A stretch of 64,000 nucleotides of DNA, taken from IMG/VR virus record IMGVR_UViG_3300028131_000823, positions 124,001 through 188,000 of that record. One strand, written 5' to 3'. The first letter of the stretch is position 1, and each line of letters begins with the position of its first letter. Below are positions 17,388 through 26,707 of this stretch, one piece after another. Position numbers and translations under genes: made by a program. A model generated the notes under the pieces. The model saw only the letters and a list, made by a program, of their open reading frames with translations. It had not been told where the DNA came from and made no database searches. Source of the DNA: a virus.

Positions 17388-19430
17388 ATGAAAAAATTAA
17401 AAGAATTTGACATATTTTTAGAAAAAAAACCTGGCCCTGATGGTTACATGACTGGTCTTAGTGATAAAGACGAGGAAGAGAAAGAAGACCAAATGAAAAA
17501 GCAAGGTGCAATGGATGATGATGATCCAAGTGCCTATAAAGAAATGCCAGGAGATAAAAAAGCCAGAAAAGAAGGTAAAGTTAAAAAGTCAAAATTCACT
17601 ACAGCATATCACAAAAAATTCAAAAAGAACGAAATGAAAAATCTACAAGAATTAGACTCTTTTATAGATGATATGAAAGCTACAAAAGAAACACAGAGAA
17701 TAGAAGATATTAAAAACACAAAATTAAATACTAAACTAAAGACAATTGATGAATTTTTAAGTGAAGCATTTGTAGGACCGTTTGTATTTAATAATAAAAT
17801 GTCAGATGAGGAGTTAAAAGATATGTATGATGCTGCACTTGACGGTTATGCTAATTATCAAAGAGGGTTTGAACATCCAAAATCTAAATATAAGCAAGCC
17901 TATCAAGAAATTGAAAAGATTTTAAAGAAGAGAGGAGTTAGTGTAGATGAAGCTGTTGAATTAGTTCATGTTTATAAAGATGGAGAACTTTATGGCACTG
18001 GTGAATTAGTTAAAGGTAAAGATAAAAAGATTAAAGGTAAAAAGCATCAATTAATTAGATTTGATGGTAGTACAGAAGATTATTATCCAGCTGAAGATGT
18101 TAAACTTGTTGAGTCTATTAATGAAGACTATGATAAAATGTTAGATCGTAGATATGGCAGAAGCAGAGATTATACTGACATTGAAGTTAAAGACATGCAT
18201 TTTCAAACAGATGCTGATGAACTTGAAAAAATGAAACTAGCATATGGTTATAGACTAGGTGGAATGACAGGTAGAGAAAAGATTGAAGATGCTGAGTATG
18301 AATTAAGAAGATATAGAAAAACTATTAAATATGGCAATGGTAAAGAAGTTGGAGTATTCCTTCCAGGTTCTTATGATGCTGCTACTTCTACATTAGGAGA
18401 TGGCCCACATAAATCAGCAAGACCTAAAGTAAAATGGAATCAAAGAAAATATGATCAGTGGATCGAAGATGTTGCGTCAAATGATGGTTGGAAACATGCG
18501 GCTGATATGGCACAAAATGCAAACAACGAGCTTGGACTTATTGACTGGGTAAAAAGAAATAATAGAGGAGATGATCCACTACAAAGAATTCAGTGGGATA
18601 TTGAGGCCATGGCAGAATCCGTTAATGAAAAGAAAGAATTGCCTAAAGAAATTACAAAACACAGAGACATCCCATCATGGGCAAAATATGTTGCACAACA
18701 ATCTGATGGAGAATGGACATGGTATGAAGAGACTCCAACAATGATTAAATTTAGAAGCGGAGGAGGAGCATGGAAGCAAGATGGCAACCAAACATATACA
18801 GGGGTAAAAACCGATGGTAAAGATTGGGATAAGATGCCAACATATTATTATGTAAAAGGTGGAAAAATCACTGAATCATCTGAACTTCATGAATCTTTTA
18901 AATTAGATGAAAACTTTACTTCAAAACTAACAGGTATTGCAAGAAGAGCAAAAGACGTTAAGGACTTTGTAAAAATGGTGTTTAAACATGAAAAGTTTAA
19001 AACATTCGATACTCCAAAAACTCAACCCGATACATATGAAAACTTTTTAAAATTTATTAAAAATCATTATGAAATGGTACAACAATATGAATCAAAAGAA
19101 AGCAACATGAAAAAATTACAGACATTAGAAAGTTTTGTTAATGAAAAGAAAGATCAAACTAACGATCAAAGTCCAATGGGCGATGATGGCATGGAAACAG
19201 GTATTAAGAATAAAGCAAAAGAATCAGGTGTTCCAGTTGGCTTACTTAGAATTATTATGAAAAGAGGCTTAGCTGCTTGGAAAAGTGGTCACAGACCGGG
19301 AGCAACACAAGCTCAGTGGGGTTATGCAAGAGTTAACTCATTCTTGACAAAGCAAGACGGCACATGGGGCGGAGCTGACTCAGATATAGCTAAAAAAGTT
19401 AGAGACGGTGGACACGATAAAGAACTATAA
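17388..19430 (+). CDS. Second possible polyprotein with several capsid-targeting-like segments
   Basis: 680 residues from the ATG at 17388; the in-frame GTG at 17370 lies on the promoter box and is rejected. It starts MKKLKEFDIFLEKK; similar segments recur inside: MKNLQELDSFIDDM (about 84), LKTIDEFLSEA (about 118) and MKKLQTLESFVNEKK (about 573). The last module, with VPVGLLRIIMKRGLAAWKSG and AQWGYARVNSFL, looks like DUF5872, a small domain known from large phages. The modular layout suggests cutting at (L/I/V)-x-E sites by a prohead protease into several packaged peptides. Confidence 0.72.
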   Translation: MKKLKEFDIFLEKKPGPDGYMTGLSDKDEEEKEDQMKKQGAMDDDDPSAYKEMPGDKKARKEGKVKKSKFTTAYHKKFKKNEMKNLQELDSFIDDMKATKETQRIEDIKNTKLNTKLKTIDEFLSEAFVGPFVFNNKMSDEELKDMYDAALDGYANYQRGFEHPKSKYKQAYQEIEKILKKRGVSVDEAVELVHVYKDGELYGTGELVKGKDKKIKGKKHQLIRFDGSTEDYYPAEDVKLVESINEDYDKMLDRRYGRSRDYTDIEVKDMHFQTDADELEKMKLAYGYRLGGMTGREKIEDAEYELRRYRKTIKYGNGKEVGVFLPGSYDAATSTLGDGPHKSARPKVKWNQRKYDQWIEDVASNDGWKHAADMAQNANNELGLIDWVKRNNRGDDPLQRIQWDIEAMAESVNEKKELPKEITKHRDIPSWAKYVAQQSDGEWTWYEETPTMIKFRSGGGAWKQDGNQTYTGVKTDGKDWDKMPTYYYVKGGKITESSELHESFKLDENFTSKLTGIARRAKDVKDFVKMVFKHEKFKTFDTPKTQPDTYENFLKFIKNHYEMVQQYESKESNMKKLQTLESFVNEKKDQTNDQSPMGDDGMETGIKNKAKESGVPVGLLRIIMKRGLAAWKSGHRPGATQAQWGYARVNSFLTKQDGTWGGADSDIAKKVRDGGHDKEL

Positions 19431-19433
19431 ATT

Positions 19434-20519
19434 ATGAAATACGATTATTTAATAGTAGGTGCAGGTTTTTTCGGTTCTATTTGTGCATATGAGCTTAATA
19501 AACAAGGAAAATCAGTTTGTGTAATAGATTCTAGAGATCATTTAGGTGGAAATTGTTACACAAGTAATAGAGATGGAATACACGTTCACGAATATGGCCC
19601 GCATATTTTTCATACATCAAATGAAGAAGTTTGGGAATGGATAAATCAATTTGTAAAATTTAATGATTTTAGTTTAAGGGCAGTTGCCAACTATAAAGGA
19701 GAAATATATTCACTTCCATTTAGTATGTGGACTTTTTCAAAACTGTGGGGAATTACGCATCCTGAAGAAGCTAAAGCTATTATAGAAGAACAAGGTAAGG
19801 AAATAGATGAGCCTAAAAATTTAGAAGAACAGGCCATAAAGTTAGTTGGTAGAGATGTTTATGAAAAGCTAATTAAAGGATATACTGCAAAGCAGTGGAG
19901 AAAAGATCCAACTGAATTACCTAAAGAAATTATAAAAAGACTACCTGTAAGATTTACATATGATAATAATTATTTTAATGACAAATATCAAGGTATTCCA
20001 ATTGGAGGCTACACTCAAATATTTGAAAAATTATTAGAAGGCATCGATGTAAAATTAGAAACAGACTACTTTAAATCTGAATTACCAAATCATGAAAAGG
20101 TAATATACACGGGCCCTATTGATAAATTTTACGATTATAAATTTGGAGAATTGGAATATAAAACAACTAGATTCGAACATAAAAGAGTAGAGACTAATAA
20201 TTATCAAGGATGTGCAATGATGAATTATACTGAAGAAGAAATACCTTTTACTAGAATTATTGAACATAAGCACTTTGATCCCGTTGATTGTGATTTTACT
20301 TATATTACACATGAATATCCTACCCCATATTCTGCAAAAACAACGGATCCATACTATCCTGTAAATGATAAAGAAAATAATGATATATATAATAAATATA
20401 AAGAATTAGCAGATTCTGAAAAAAATATTTATTTTGGAGGTAGACTTGCTGAATATAAATATTATGATATGCATCAAATAATAGACTCAGCCTTAATTAA
20501 AATTAAAATATTCTTATAA
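19434..20519 (+). CDS. glf: UDP-galactopyranose mutase
   Basis: 361 residues, full length for the family. The FAD dinucleotide site is YLIVGAGFFGSICAYEL (residues about 5-21), followed by DSRDHLGGNCY, HEYGPHIFHTS and YTAKQW, all conserved in Glf; the C-terminal YFGGRLAEYKYYDM gives the active-site Arg and FAD contact. It interconverts UDP-galactopyranose and UDP-galactofuranose, supplying galactofuranose for glycans. It overlaps the next gene by one base. Confidence 0.93.
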   Translation: MKYDYLIVGAGFFGSICAYELNKQGKSVCVIDSRDHLGGNCYTSNRDGIHVHEYGPHIFHTSNEEVWEWINQFVKFNDFSLRAVANYKGEIYSLPFSMWTFSKLWGITHPEEAKAIIEEQGKEIDEPKNLEEQAIKLVGRDVYEKLIKGYTAKQWRKDPTELPKEIIKRLPVRFTYDNNYFNDKYQGIPIGGYTQIFEKLLEGIDVKLETDYFKSELPNHEKVIYTGPIDKFYDYKFGELEYKTTRFEHKRVETNNYQGCAMMNYTEEEIPFTRIIEHKHFDPVDCDFTYITHEYPTPYSAKTTDPYYPVNDKENNDIYNKYKELADSEKNIYFGGRLAEYKYYDMHQIIDSALIKIKIFL

Positions 20520-21334
20520 TGGAACAGACAATTATTATTGATTCTGGAAACGGAAGTACCGGGTGTGAATTCGGGTATGAAATAATTATGGTAACACCTT
20601 ATGTGTATTATTTACATGTTAAAGGTGTAAATGTAAAAGTAATTACATCCCAGGGAATGCTTCCATTTTATTATTTTTTACCTAAAGATAGTATAGAAGA
20701 AAAATATGATAAAAGATATTGCCTTATGCCAGCAAACGTTCCTCTAAAGGGAATACATTTTGATGTTTTAAATAAAGACCAATGGCTAATGCCTCCTTAT
20801 ACAGAATATTTTTCTAAATACAATAAATTCCATTTTAAAAAAGAATATATTATCATAAATAATAAATACAATACTGAATGGACAGGGCCGCCTGTAAATT
20901 ATTTAGATTTAGATACTTTAAGAATATTATTTAAATTATTAACACCTAAATATAATATAATATATAATCGTCCCCAATCAAACCATATTCCTGATGATAA
21001 TTCACAAGTTTATGACTTAAATGACTTTGATTTAATTAAAGAAGAATTTCCAAATATTATAGATTTAAATATTTTTGCATCACAGCAATCTATACCCTTT
21101 AACCAATTGCAGTTAGTTTTAGGATCTAAATGTTCTAAACAAATTTCTGTACAAGGAGGTAACTCAATTTTAGCTAGTTTGACCGGAGGTATTAATCTAG
21201 TATATGCTGTAAAAGGAGAGGAAATTACTCACAATAGTTTTGAAGCCTGGTACCCTGAATTTTCAGGGGCTATCGTTAAATCTACCTCTTCTTATAAAGA
21301 ATTAATAAATTTAGTAAATAAATATTTTATGTAA
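20519..21334 (+). CDS. Unknown protein in sugar operon, possible glycosyltransferase
   Basis: 271 residues. The start has GNGSTGCEFGYEI and VKVITSQGMLPFYYF, and the end has GSKCSKQISVQGGNSILASLTGG, a layout reminiscent of GT-B proteins (donor-site Gly/Ser loop), but I cannot assign a family. It is wedged between Glf and an epimerase with overlapping ends, so a glycan role is likely. Confidence 0.55.
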   Translation: MEQTIIIDSGNGSTGCEFGYEIIMVTPYVYYLHVKGVNVKVITSQGMLPFYYFLPKDSIEEKYDKRYCLMPANVPLKGIHFDVLNKDQWLMPPYTEYFSKYNKFHFKKEYIIINNKYNTEWTGPPVNYLDLDTLRILFKLLTPKYNIIYNRPQSNHIPDDNSQVYDLNDFDLIKEEFPNIIDLNIFASQQSIPFNQLQLVLGSKCSKQISVQGGNSILASLTGGINLVYAVKGEEITHNSFEAWYPEFSGAIVKSTSSYKELINLVNKYFM

Positions 21335-21339
21335 CAAAG

Positions 21340-21359
21340 TATTTATTTTAAAATAAATA
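21340..21359. promoter_or_regulatory. 20-bp perfect palindrome overlapping a promoter-like box
   Basis: TATTTATTTT / AAAATAAATA, directly joined to ATATATAAT (21357-21365), 4 bases before the ATG at 21370. It could be an operator or a weak hairpin. Confidence 0.4.
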
Positions 21360-21369
21360 TATAATCAAT

Positions 21370-22242
21370 ATGAAAAATATTTTAGTAACTGGAGGTGCCG
21401 GTTTTATAGGTAGTAATTTAATAAAACATTTGATAAAAAAATATCCATCTGCTAATATTACAGCATTAGATAATTATTTTACTGGAAAAAAGGAAAACCA
21501 CGTTGAAGGAGTTACTTATATTCATGGTAATACTTGGAACGCTGACATGATTTTTCAAGATTTGAAAGAAGAAGAATATTTCGACACTGTTTTTCATTTT
21601 GGAGAATATAGTAGAATAGTTCAATCTTTTAACGATGTAGATTTTGTACATAAATCTATTCTTTCAGGCACTCCTACTATTTTACAATTGTGTAGAAAAT
21701 GGGCTGCTAAATTAATTTATTCAGCTTCATCTTCTAAATTTGGCAATGATGGCAAAGATGAAAACCTTTCACCATATTCTTGGATGAAGTCTAAAATGGT
21801 AGAACTAATTAAAAACTATGGAGAGTGGTTTAATTTAAAATATGAAATATGTTATTTCTTTAATGTTTATGGGCCAGGTCAAATAATGACAGGAGATTAT
21901 GCAACAGTAGTTGGTATATTTGAAAGACAATGGAAAAATGGTAAAAAATGCACAGTTGTAACTCCAGGAACTCAAAGTAGAGATTTTACACATGTTGAAG
22001 ATATTGTTAGTGGACTTTCAATTACTGCCCTTAGAGATGATAATTATGAATGGCATTTAAGAAGTGGAATTAATGTGAGCATTATAGACCTTGCTGAAAT
22101 GTACGGAGAATGGGAAATTATTCCAGAACGTAGAGGTGAAAGATTCACAAGTGAGGAATTTCCATCTGATACTGAAGAAAAATTAGGTTGGAAGCCTAAT
22201 TGGAAAGTAGACGATTGGGTAAAATTAATAAAAAATAATTAA
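21370..22242 (+). CDS. NAD-dependent sugar epimerase/dehydratase
   Basis: 290 residues: VTGGAGFIGSNLIKHL (NAD site), FHFGEYSRI, YSASSSKFG and a PYSWMKSKMVELI segment. The catalytic Tyr-x-x-x-Lys becomes Y-S-W-M-K-S-K, with Tyr and Lys four apart. NVYGPGQ and RDFTHVEDIV are family hallmarks. A UDP-glucose 4-epimerase-like activity would feed UDP-Gal to Glf just upstream. Confidence 0.85.
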   Translation: MKNILVTGGAGFIGSNLIKHLIKKYPSANITALDNYFTGKKENHVEGVTYIHGNTWNADMIFQDLKEEEYFDTVFHFGEYSRIVQSFNDVDFVHKSILSGTPTILQLCRKWAAKLIYSASSSKFGNDGKDENLSPYSWMKSKMVELIKNYGEWFNLKYEICYFFNVYGPGQIMTGDYATVVGIFERQWKNGKKCTVVTPGTQSRDFTHVEDIVSGLSITALRDDNYEWHLRSGINVSIIDLAEMYGEWEIIPERRGERFTSEEFPSDTEEKLGWKPNWKVDDWVKLIKNN

Positions 22243-22251
22243 ACAAAAAAA

Positions 22252-23073
22252 ATGAATATAGGCATTATAGGTCAAGGGTTTGTTGGCAACGCAGTTTATC
22301 AAAAATTTAAAAAATACTATAATGTTTTAACATTTGATTTAGATGCTTCTAAGAGTAATTCTACTAAAGAAGAAGTAATGAGCTGTGAAATAGTTTTTGT
22401 ATGTTTACCAACCCCTATGGCTAAAGACGGAACATGTCATGTTGGAATAGTTGAAGATGTGTTAGTTGAATTAGACGAATTTGCTAAAACTAGAATAGCC
22501 ATTGTAAAATCTACAGTTGCTCCAGGTACTACAAGAAAATGGAATGAAAAAATGAAAAATCTAACAGTCACTTTCAATCCTGAATTTTTAACAGAGGCAA
22601 ATGCCGTACAAGATTTTGAAAATCAAACAAGAATTATTTTAGGTGGAGTTAGAGAAGCTACAACAGAACTTAAACCTCTTTTTGCAAAGCCTTTTCCAAA
22701 CGCGACTATTGTAAAAACAGATTCTACCTATGCTGAAATGGTTAAATATGTAACTAATTGTTTTTTAGCAACTAAAGTTTCTTTCGCAAATGAAATGTAT
22801 GAAATTTGTAAAGGTTTAGAAATTGACTATGATAAAGTAGTAGAATACGCAAGATACGATAAAAGATTAGGAGATTCTCATTGGGCTGTTCCAGGGCCAG
22901 ATGGAGATTTTGGATATGGAGGACATTGTTTTCCAAAAGATGTTAGAGCATTAATAGAAGTTGCAGGCAGTTTAAATATAAATCCTACAATGTTATTTGC
23001 AACTGATATTAAAAACAACAATGTTAGAAACGACAGAGACTGGGAAGATATGGAAGGCAGAGCTGTAATATAA
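22252..23073 (+). CDS. UDP-glucose 6-dehydrogenase-like
   Basis: 273 residues: GIIGQGFVGNAVY (NAD site), FVCLPTPM, VKSTVAPGT, FNPEFLTE and GGHCFPKDVRAL with the catalytic Cys. The protein ends after the central domain, so the C-terminal UDP-binding domain of typical enzymes (about 430 residues) is missing or reduced. It would make UDP-glucuronate or a related uronate. A similar shorter gene lies at 31241. Confidence 0.8.
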   Translation: MNIGIIGQGFVGNAVYQKFKKYYNVLTFDLDASKSNSTKEEVMSCEIVFVCLPTPMAKDGTCHVGIVEDVLVELDEFAKTRIAIVKSTVAPGTTRKWNEKMKNLTVTFNPEFLTEANAVQDFENQTRIILGGVREATTELKPLFAKPFPNATIVKTDSTYAEMVKYVTNCFLATKVSFANEMYEICKGLEIDYDKVVEYARYDKRLGDSHWAVPGPDGDFGYGGHCFPKDVRALIEVAGSLNINPTMLFATDIKNNNVRNDRDWEDMEGRAVI

Positions 23074-23093
23074 ACGTTAAGTAAATAAAAATT

Positions 23094-23630
23094 ATGAAAT
23101 TCGTAAAATCATTCAAAGATTATAATAATGTCTCAGAGGCACTTAAAATGCACGTAGAAGAAGGTCTAGACCTGACTAATTCGTTCTTTAGATTAGGCAG
23201 TGATGCATATTGTGAATTGTTTGAAGAAGTTAAACAATATTGGGATAAAGGTAATGTAATTCTTAAAGGCCCAAGTGGTTGGATGGCAAAAAATCTAGAA
23301 GTTGGTAAGAAAGCTGTATATAAACATAAAGGTAAAAGAGAAAATGTAAAACTTGACTCTCCAAAAAGAGGCGGTAATAAAAAGTTTATTGTTTATAGAA
23401 ACAGTGGACGTACAGAAGAAGATGGAACTATTATTGCAAAGAAATTAGAATGGGGAGATCCAACTACTACGGTAAAAAATGATGATGCGGGTAGAGCTGC
23501 TAATTTTTGGGCAAGACACGGCTGTGATAAGATGGCAAAGATGAATCCAGAAAAAGCAGGTTTTTGGGCATGTTATGGACCAACCTTATTCGGTAAGCAA
23601 TTGGGACTTAAATCAGACAATCCATGGTAA
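23094..23630 (+). CDS. Tagged protein of unknown function
   Basis: 178 residues starting MKFVKSFKDYNNVSEA, a tag-like N-terminus ending in V-S-E/A. The mature part is basic, with GRAANFWARHGCDKMAKMNP and WACYGPTLFGKQLG, reminiscent of small DUF domains found in polyprotein 2. Probably a packaged protein. Confidence 0.65.
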   Translation: MKFVKSFKDYNNVSEALKMHVEEGLDLTNSFFRLGSDAYCELFEEVKQYWDKGNVILKGPSGWMAKNLEVGKKAVYKHKGKRENVKLDSPKRGGNKKFIVYRNSGRTEEDGTIIAKKLEWGDPTTTVKNDDAGRAANFWARHGCDKMAKMNPEKAGFWACYGPTLFGKQLGLKSDNPW

Positions 23631-23971
23631 AGAAGCCTTGTAAATGTAAATCTTGTAAGTGTAATGAGATGACTAATGAAGAGGTTGTTAGTCAGATGGA
23701 AGATCAACGCAGACCTTTTACAGAAGAGTTTGTATCTAAAAATATTATAATTAGACATTTTGATCCTACAGCAGATGACCATCTCTTTAAATGGCATCAA
23801 GATCCTCAAGATAGAATAATAAGAGTGCTTAATAAAAACGACTGGAAGTTTCAGTTTGATAATAAACTTCCTCAAAAATTAGAGATAGATTCTGTAATTA
23901 AAATAAAAAAAGAAGAATACCACAGATTGATTAAAGGTACTTCACCACTTTCGTTAGAAATAGAATTTTAA
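23624..23971 (+). CDS. Hypothetical protein with Cys cluster
   Basis: 115 residues; the first 13 contain CKCKSCKC, a possible metal-binding cluster. The rest has no recognised domain. Overlaps the preceding stop by 7 bases. Confidence 0.6.
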   Translation: MVKKPCKCKSCKCNEMTNEEVVSQMEDQRRPFTEEFVSKNIIIRHFDPTADDHLFKWHQDPQDRIIRVLNKNDWKFQFDNKLPQKLEIDSVIKIKKEEYHRLIKGTSPLSLEIEF

Positions 23972-23973
23972 AA

Positions 23974-24219
23974 ATGTCAAATAAACAGGTAGCAAGAAAG
24001 AGACACATACTAAAAACATTAACTTGGAGAGCATTAGGTACTATTGATACTATTGCTTTAAGTTGGTTTATTAGTGGAGATATAAAGGTAGGCTTTTCAA
24101 TAGGAGGAGCTGAACTTTTTACAAAAATGTTATTATATTATGTACATGAACGAACATGGTACACGTGTAATTTTGGAATAAATAGTAAAAAAGATAGAAA
24201 TGGCAACAAACTTGACTAA
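23974..24219 (+). CDS. DUF2061 membrane protein
   Basis: 81 residues with [18 protein letters not shown] and [23 protein letters not shown], the hallmark of DUF2061, a two-helix membrane domain often fused or adjacent to APS kinase in bacteria. Here it overlaps the APS kinase gene by 20 bases, consistent with that link. Confidence 0.82.
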   Translation: MSNKQVARKRHILKTLTWRALGTIDTIALSWFISGDIKVGFSIGGAELFTKMLLYYVHERTWYTCNFGINSKKDRNGNKLD

Positions 24220-24811
24220 ACATAACTTTACAATAAGTAGAGAACAAAGAGAAAAAGTAACAGGACATCCAGGTAGAGTGCTTTGGTTTACTGGACTTTC
24301 AGGTAGTGGTAAGTCAACAATTGCAAACGCACTTGATGAAGTACTAAATGGTAGAAATTTAAAAACATATATCTTAGATGGTGATAATATTAGAATGGGT
24401 CTAAATGGAGATCTAGGTTTTTCACCAGAAGATAGAAAGGAAAATATTAGAAGAATAAGTGAAGTTGCGAAACTTTTTGCAGATTCAGGAACAATTGTAT
24501 TAACTGCATTTATTTCACCCTATAGAGAAGATAGAGATCTTGCTAGAGAAGTTATAGGTGAAGATTTTGTTGAGGTATTTGTAGATACTCCATTAGATGT
24601 TTGTGAAAGTAGAGATCCTAAAGGACTTTATAAAAAAGCAAGAGCTGGTGAAATTAAAGGATTTACAGGCATTGATGCTCCCTATGAAGAGCCATTGAAT
24701 GCAGAATTAAGATTAGATAATTTAAGCATAGAGGATTCTGTAGAATTCTTAATAGATGATTTAGACAAACATCAATTGTTATCTACAATTAAAGAAGTAA
24801 ATATTAATTAA
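24200..24811 (+). CDS. cysC: Adenylylsulfate (APS) kinase
   Basis: 203 residues, family length. GLSGSGKS at 32-39 is the Walker [18 protein letters not shown] and [17 protein letters not shown] are APS-binding signatures; [13 protein letters not shown] and [19 protein letters not shown] complete the family pattern. It phosphorylates APS to PAPS, the donor for sulfotransferases, one of which is encoded immediately downstream with a one-base overlap. ATP sulfurylase is not seen, so APS must come from the host. Confidence 0.94.
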   Translation: MATNLTKHNFTISREQREKVTGHPGRVLWFTGLSGSGKSTIANALDEVLNGRNLKTYILDGDNIRMGLNGDLGFSPEDRKENIRRISEVAKLFADSGTIVLTAFISPYREDRDLAREVIGEDFVEVFVDTPLDVCESRDPKGLYKKARAGEIKGFTGIDAPYEEPLNAELRLDNLSIEDSVEFLIDDLDKHQLLSTIKEVNIN

Positions 24812-25449
24812 TGGAAAAAAATATATTATTTTTTGCAATGCCAAAAACTGGGAGTTATTCATGGGCAGCTTATTTTTATGAAAATAACTTAAAAATCAAA
24901 GGACATGATCTTAGAGATGTTAATTATAAATATCCATGGGAATGTAATATAGTAAAAGAAAATTGGACATTTACATTTGTAAGAAATCCAATTGATAGGT
25001 TTTTATCTGCCTTTAATTATTTATCAAATGGAGGGAATTGTGAACATGATAGAATAGAGTCAAATTTAATAATTCCAAATAATTATAAATTTAACCCTGA
25101 AGAATGGACTCAGGATATATTATTAAACTCAAAGGAAATAATATTAAATCAAATACATTTTAAACCTCAATATGACTGGATATTTAATAAATTAGGAAAA
25201 ACGTCTATAAATGAGATTTATTTATACGATGATGGATTTGAAAAACCAATTTTAGAAATTTCTAAAAAAATAAATAAAAAAATAGAAATAAACAAATATA
25301 ATATCACTAAAAATAAAAACACAATATTGTCTAATAGTTCTATAGAAATAATAGAGAATATTTATTTTAAAGATTTTAAATTAATTAAAAACATAAAAAA
25401 ACAATGTGGAATAAAGAAAATCACGGAGGAGAGCCAACTAAGAACGTAG
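24811..25449 (+). CDS. Sulfotransferase (PAPS-dependent)
   Basis: 212 residues. PKTGS (11-15) matches the 5'-phosphosulfate loop and FTFVRNPIDRFLSAFNY (from about 54) the 3'-phosphate-binding motif of carbohydrate sulfotransferases. HFKPQYDWIF is also typical of this group. It probably sulfates a sugar using PAPS made by the adjacent kinase. Acceptor unknown. Confidence 0.82.
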   Translation: MEKNILFFAMPKTGSYSWAAYFYENNLKIKGHDLRDVNYKYPWECNIVKENWTFTFVRNPIDRFLSAFNYLSNGGNCEHDRIESNLIIPNNYKFNPEEWTQDILLNSKEIILNQIHFKPQYDWIFNKLGKTSINEIYLYDDGFEKPILEISKKINKKIEINKYNITKNKNTILSNSSIEIIENIYFKDFKLIKNIKKQCGIKKITEESQLRT

Positions 25450-25856
25450 ATAAAAAATATGCAATATTCGTTGGAAGATACCAACCTTACCATTTTGGGC
25501 ATATTGAATTAATTAATCAAAAACTAAAAAAAGGAGTGCCTGCTTTAATCATGGTTAGAGACATAGAACCAGATGAAAAAAATCCATTTACAACTGAACA
25601 AACTGTAGATATGATTAAAAAATATCATGCAGCAAAAGGCGACGATGTCGATGTAATAATTATACCAGATATAGAGTCTGTAAATTATGGAAGAGGAGTA
25701 GGATATGAGATTAATGAGTATATGCCACCTAAAGATTCCGGAGCAATGTTTATTTCAGCTACTAAGATTAGAGCATCTATTAAAGAAGGAAATGAAGATT
25801 GGAAATCTATGGTAGACAAGTCTTTACATAATGATATTATAAAACATTTAAAATAA
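25404..25856 (+). CDS. Nucleotidylyltransferase, HxGH family
   Basis: 150 residues. FVGRYQPYHFGHIELI has the H-x-G-H motif (H-F-G-H) and FISATKIR the second nucleotide-binding element of NadM/cytidylyltransferase-like enzymes. It makes a nucleotide adduct (NAD precursor, CDP- or ADP-compound). It overlaps the sulfotransferase end by 46 bases. Too short for ATP sulfurylase. Confidence 0.75.
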   Translation: MWNKENHGGEPTKNVDKKYAIFVGRYQPYHFGHIELINQKLKKGVPALIMVRDIEPDEKNPFTTEQTVDMIKKYHAAKGDDVDVIIIPDIESVNYGRGVGYEINEYMPPKDSGAMFISATKIRASIKEGNEDWKSMVDKSLHNDIIKHLK

Positions 25857-25859
25857 ATT

Positions 25860-25869
25860 GATATATAAT
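25860..25869 (+). promoter_or_regulatory. GATATATAAT box next to start codon
   Basis: Two bases before the ATG at 25872. Since the tag at that start fixes the start codon, a transcript from this box would be leaderless. Confidence 0.4.
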
Positions 25870-25871
25870 AT

Positions 25872-26456
25872 ATGAAGCTTTTTGAAGAATTTATACAAGA
25901 TAGAGAATTAGTAGAAGAAACATATTTTATTTTAGAAGAAAAGGTATCTAGAGAAGAACTAGAAGAACTTTTAAATGAAGGTATTTTTGGCTGGATTAAA
26001 GGACTATTCTTAAATCCTAGAAAAAAGAGAGCATTGAGAAAATATTCAGAAAGACTATTTAAGATTAGAGTAGAAATTGCAAAATTAAATATTGAAGATA
26101 ATGCAGTTGAAGAATTTGAAAGAGAATTAGAAGATGAAGAAGATTCTTATTCTTACGATAGTTCAAATAGAAGAAATTCTTCTAGAGATAATAAATCAAA
26201 GGATATAGATAATTTAAAAAAGGAGCAGTTAAAGAATGAAGAGCAAGAAATTATAACTGCAATGGATGATATTGGAGCAGAAAATGAAACTCTAAGAAAG
26301 TATGTATCAAAGGTAAAACTTGAGTCTAGAGCAAAATCTACTGAAGCTATTATGAAAATAGCAGATAGTGAAATTAAAAGAGTTCTTCAAAAGATGAAAA
26401 AGAAAGACTTTAAAGAAATTAAAAAGTTAGACGCCGAAATTAAAAAGGAAATATAA
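25872..26456 (+). CDS. Tagged helical protein (possible internal head protein)
   Basis: 194 residues starting MKLFEEFIQDRELVEE; a later ELLNEG gives another L-x-E site near residue 37. A strongly charged helical body with a Ser/Arg/Asn-rich linker (about 95-115). Function unknown. Heads a three-gene run of tagged proteins. Confidence 0.65.
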   Translation: MKLFEEFIQDRELVEETYFILEEKVSREELEELLNEGIFGWIKGLFLNPRKKRALRKYSERLFKIRVEIAKLNIEDNAVEEFERELEDEEDSYSYDSSNRRNSSRDNKSKDIDNLKKEQLKNEEQEIITAMDDIGAENETLRKYVSKVKLESRAKSTEAIMKIADSEIKRVLQKMKKKDFKEIKKLDAEIKKEI

Positions 26457-26707
26457 TGAGACATATTAAATCATTTACTGAAATCAATGAAAGTTCAAAG
26501 GCGGAACTTAATCTTAAAATAAGAGAGCTTAAAGACAAGTGGAAAGAAACTGACATCAAGATGGATGAAATTAAAGGGAAAGTTAGAGATGAAAAGGATG
26601 GTAAAAAGCAAGAACTTTTAGTTTTAACTTTACAAAAACTAGCAGCAAAACAAGAAATGTTAGAATTAGACATTAAAGTTAATAAACTAAAAAGAAAAAT
26701 GCTATGA
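26456..26707 (+). CDS. Tagged coiled-coil protein
   Basis: 83 residues starting MRHIKSFTEINES, then an almost continuous coiled coil. Overlaps both neighbours by 1-4 bases. Function unknown. Confidence 0.62.
   Translation: MRHIKSFTEINESSKAELNLKIRELKDKWKETDIKMDEIKGKVRDEKDGKKQELLVLTLQKLAAKQEMLELDIKVNKLKRKML

Noticed and set aside
20381-20392. TGATATATAATA box within the glf gene
   Set aside because: It matches the promoter-like box but lies deep in a coding region with no start codon in a sensible place, so it is probably chance in AT-rich DNA.
25404-25856. ATP sulfurylase to complete PAPS synthesis
   Set aside because: It shares the H-x-G-H motif but is only 150 residues and has the ISATKIR element of NadM/cytidylyltransferase-like enzymes, so it cannot be called a sulfurylase.
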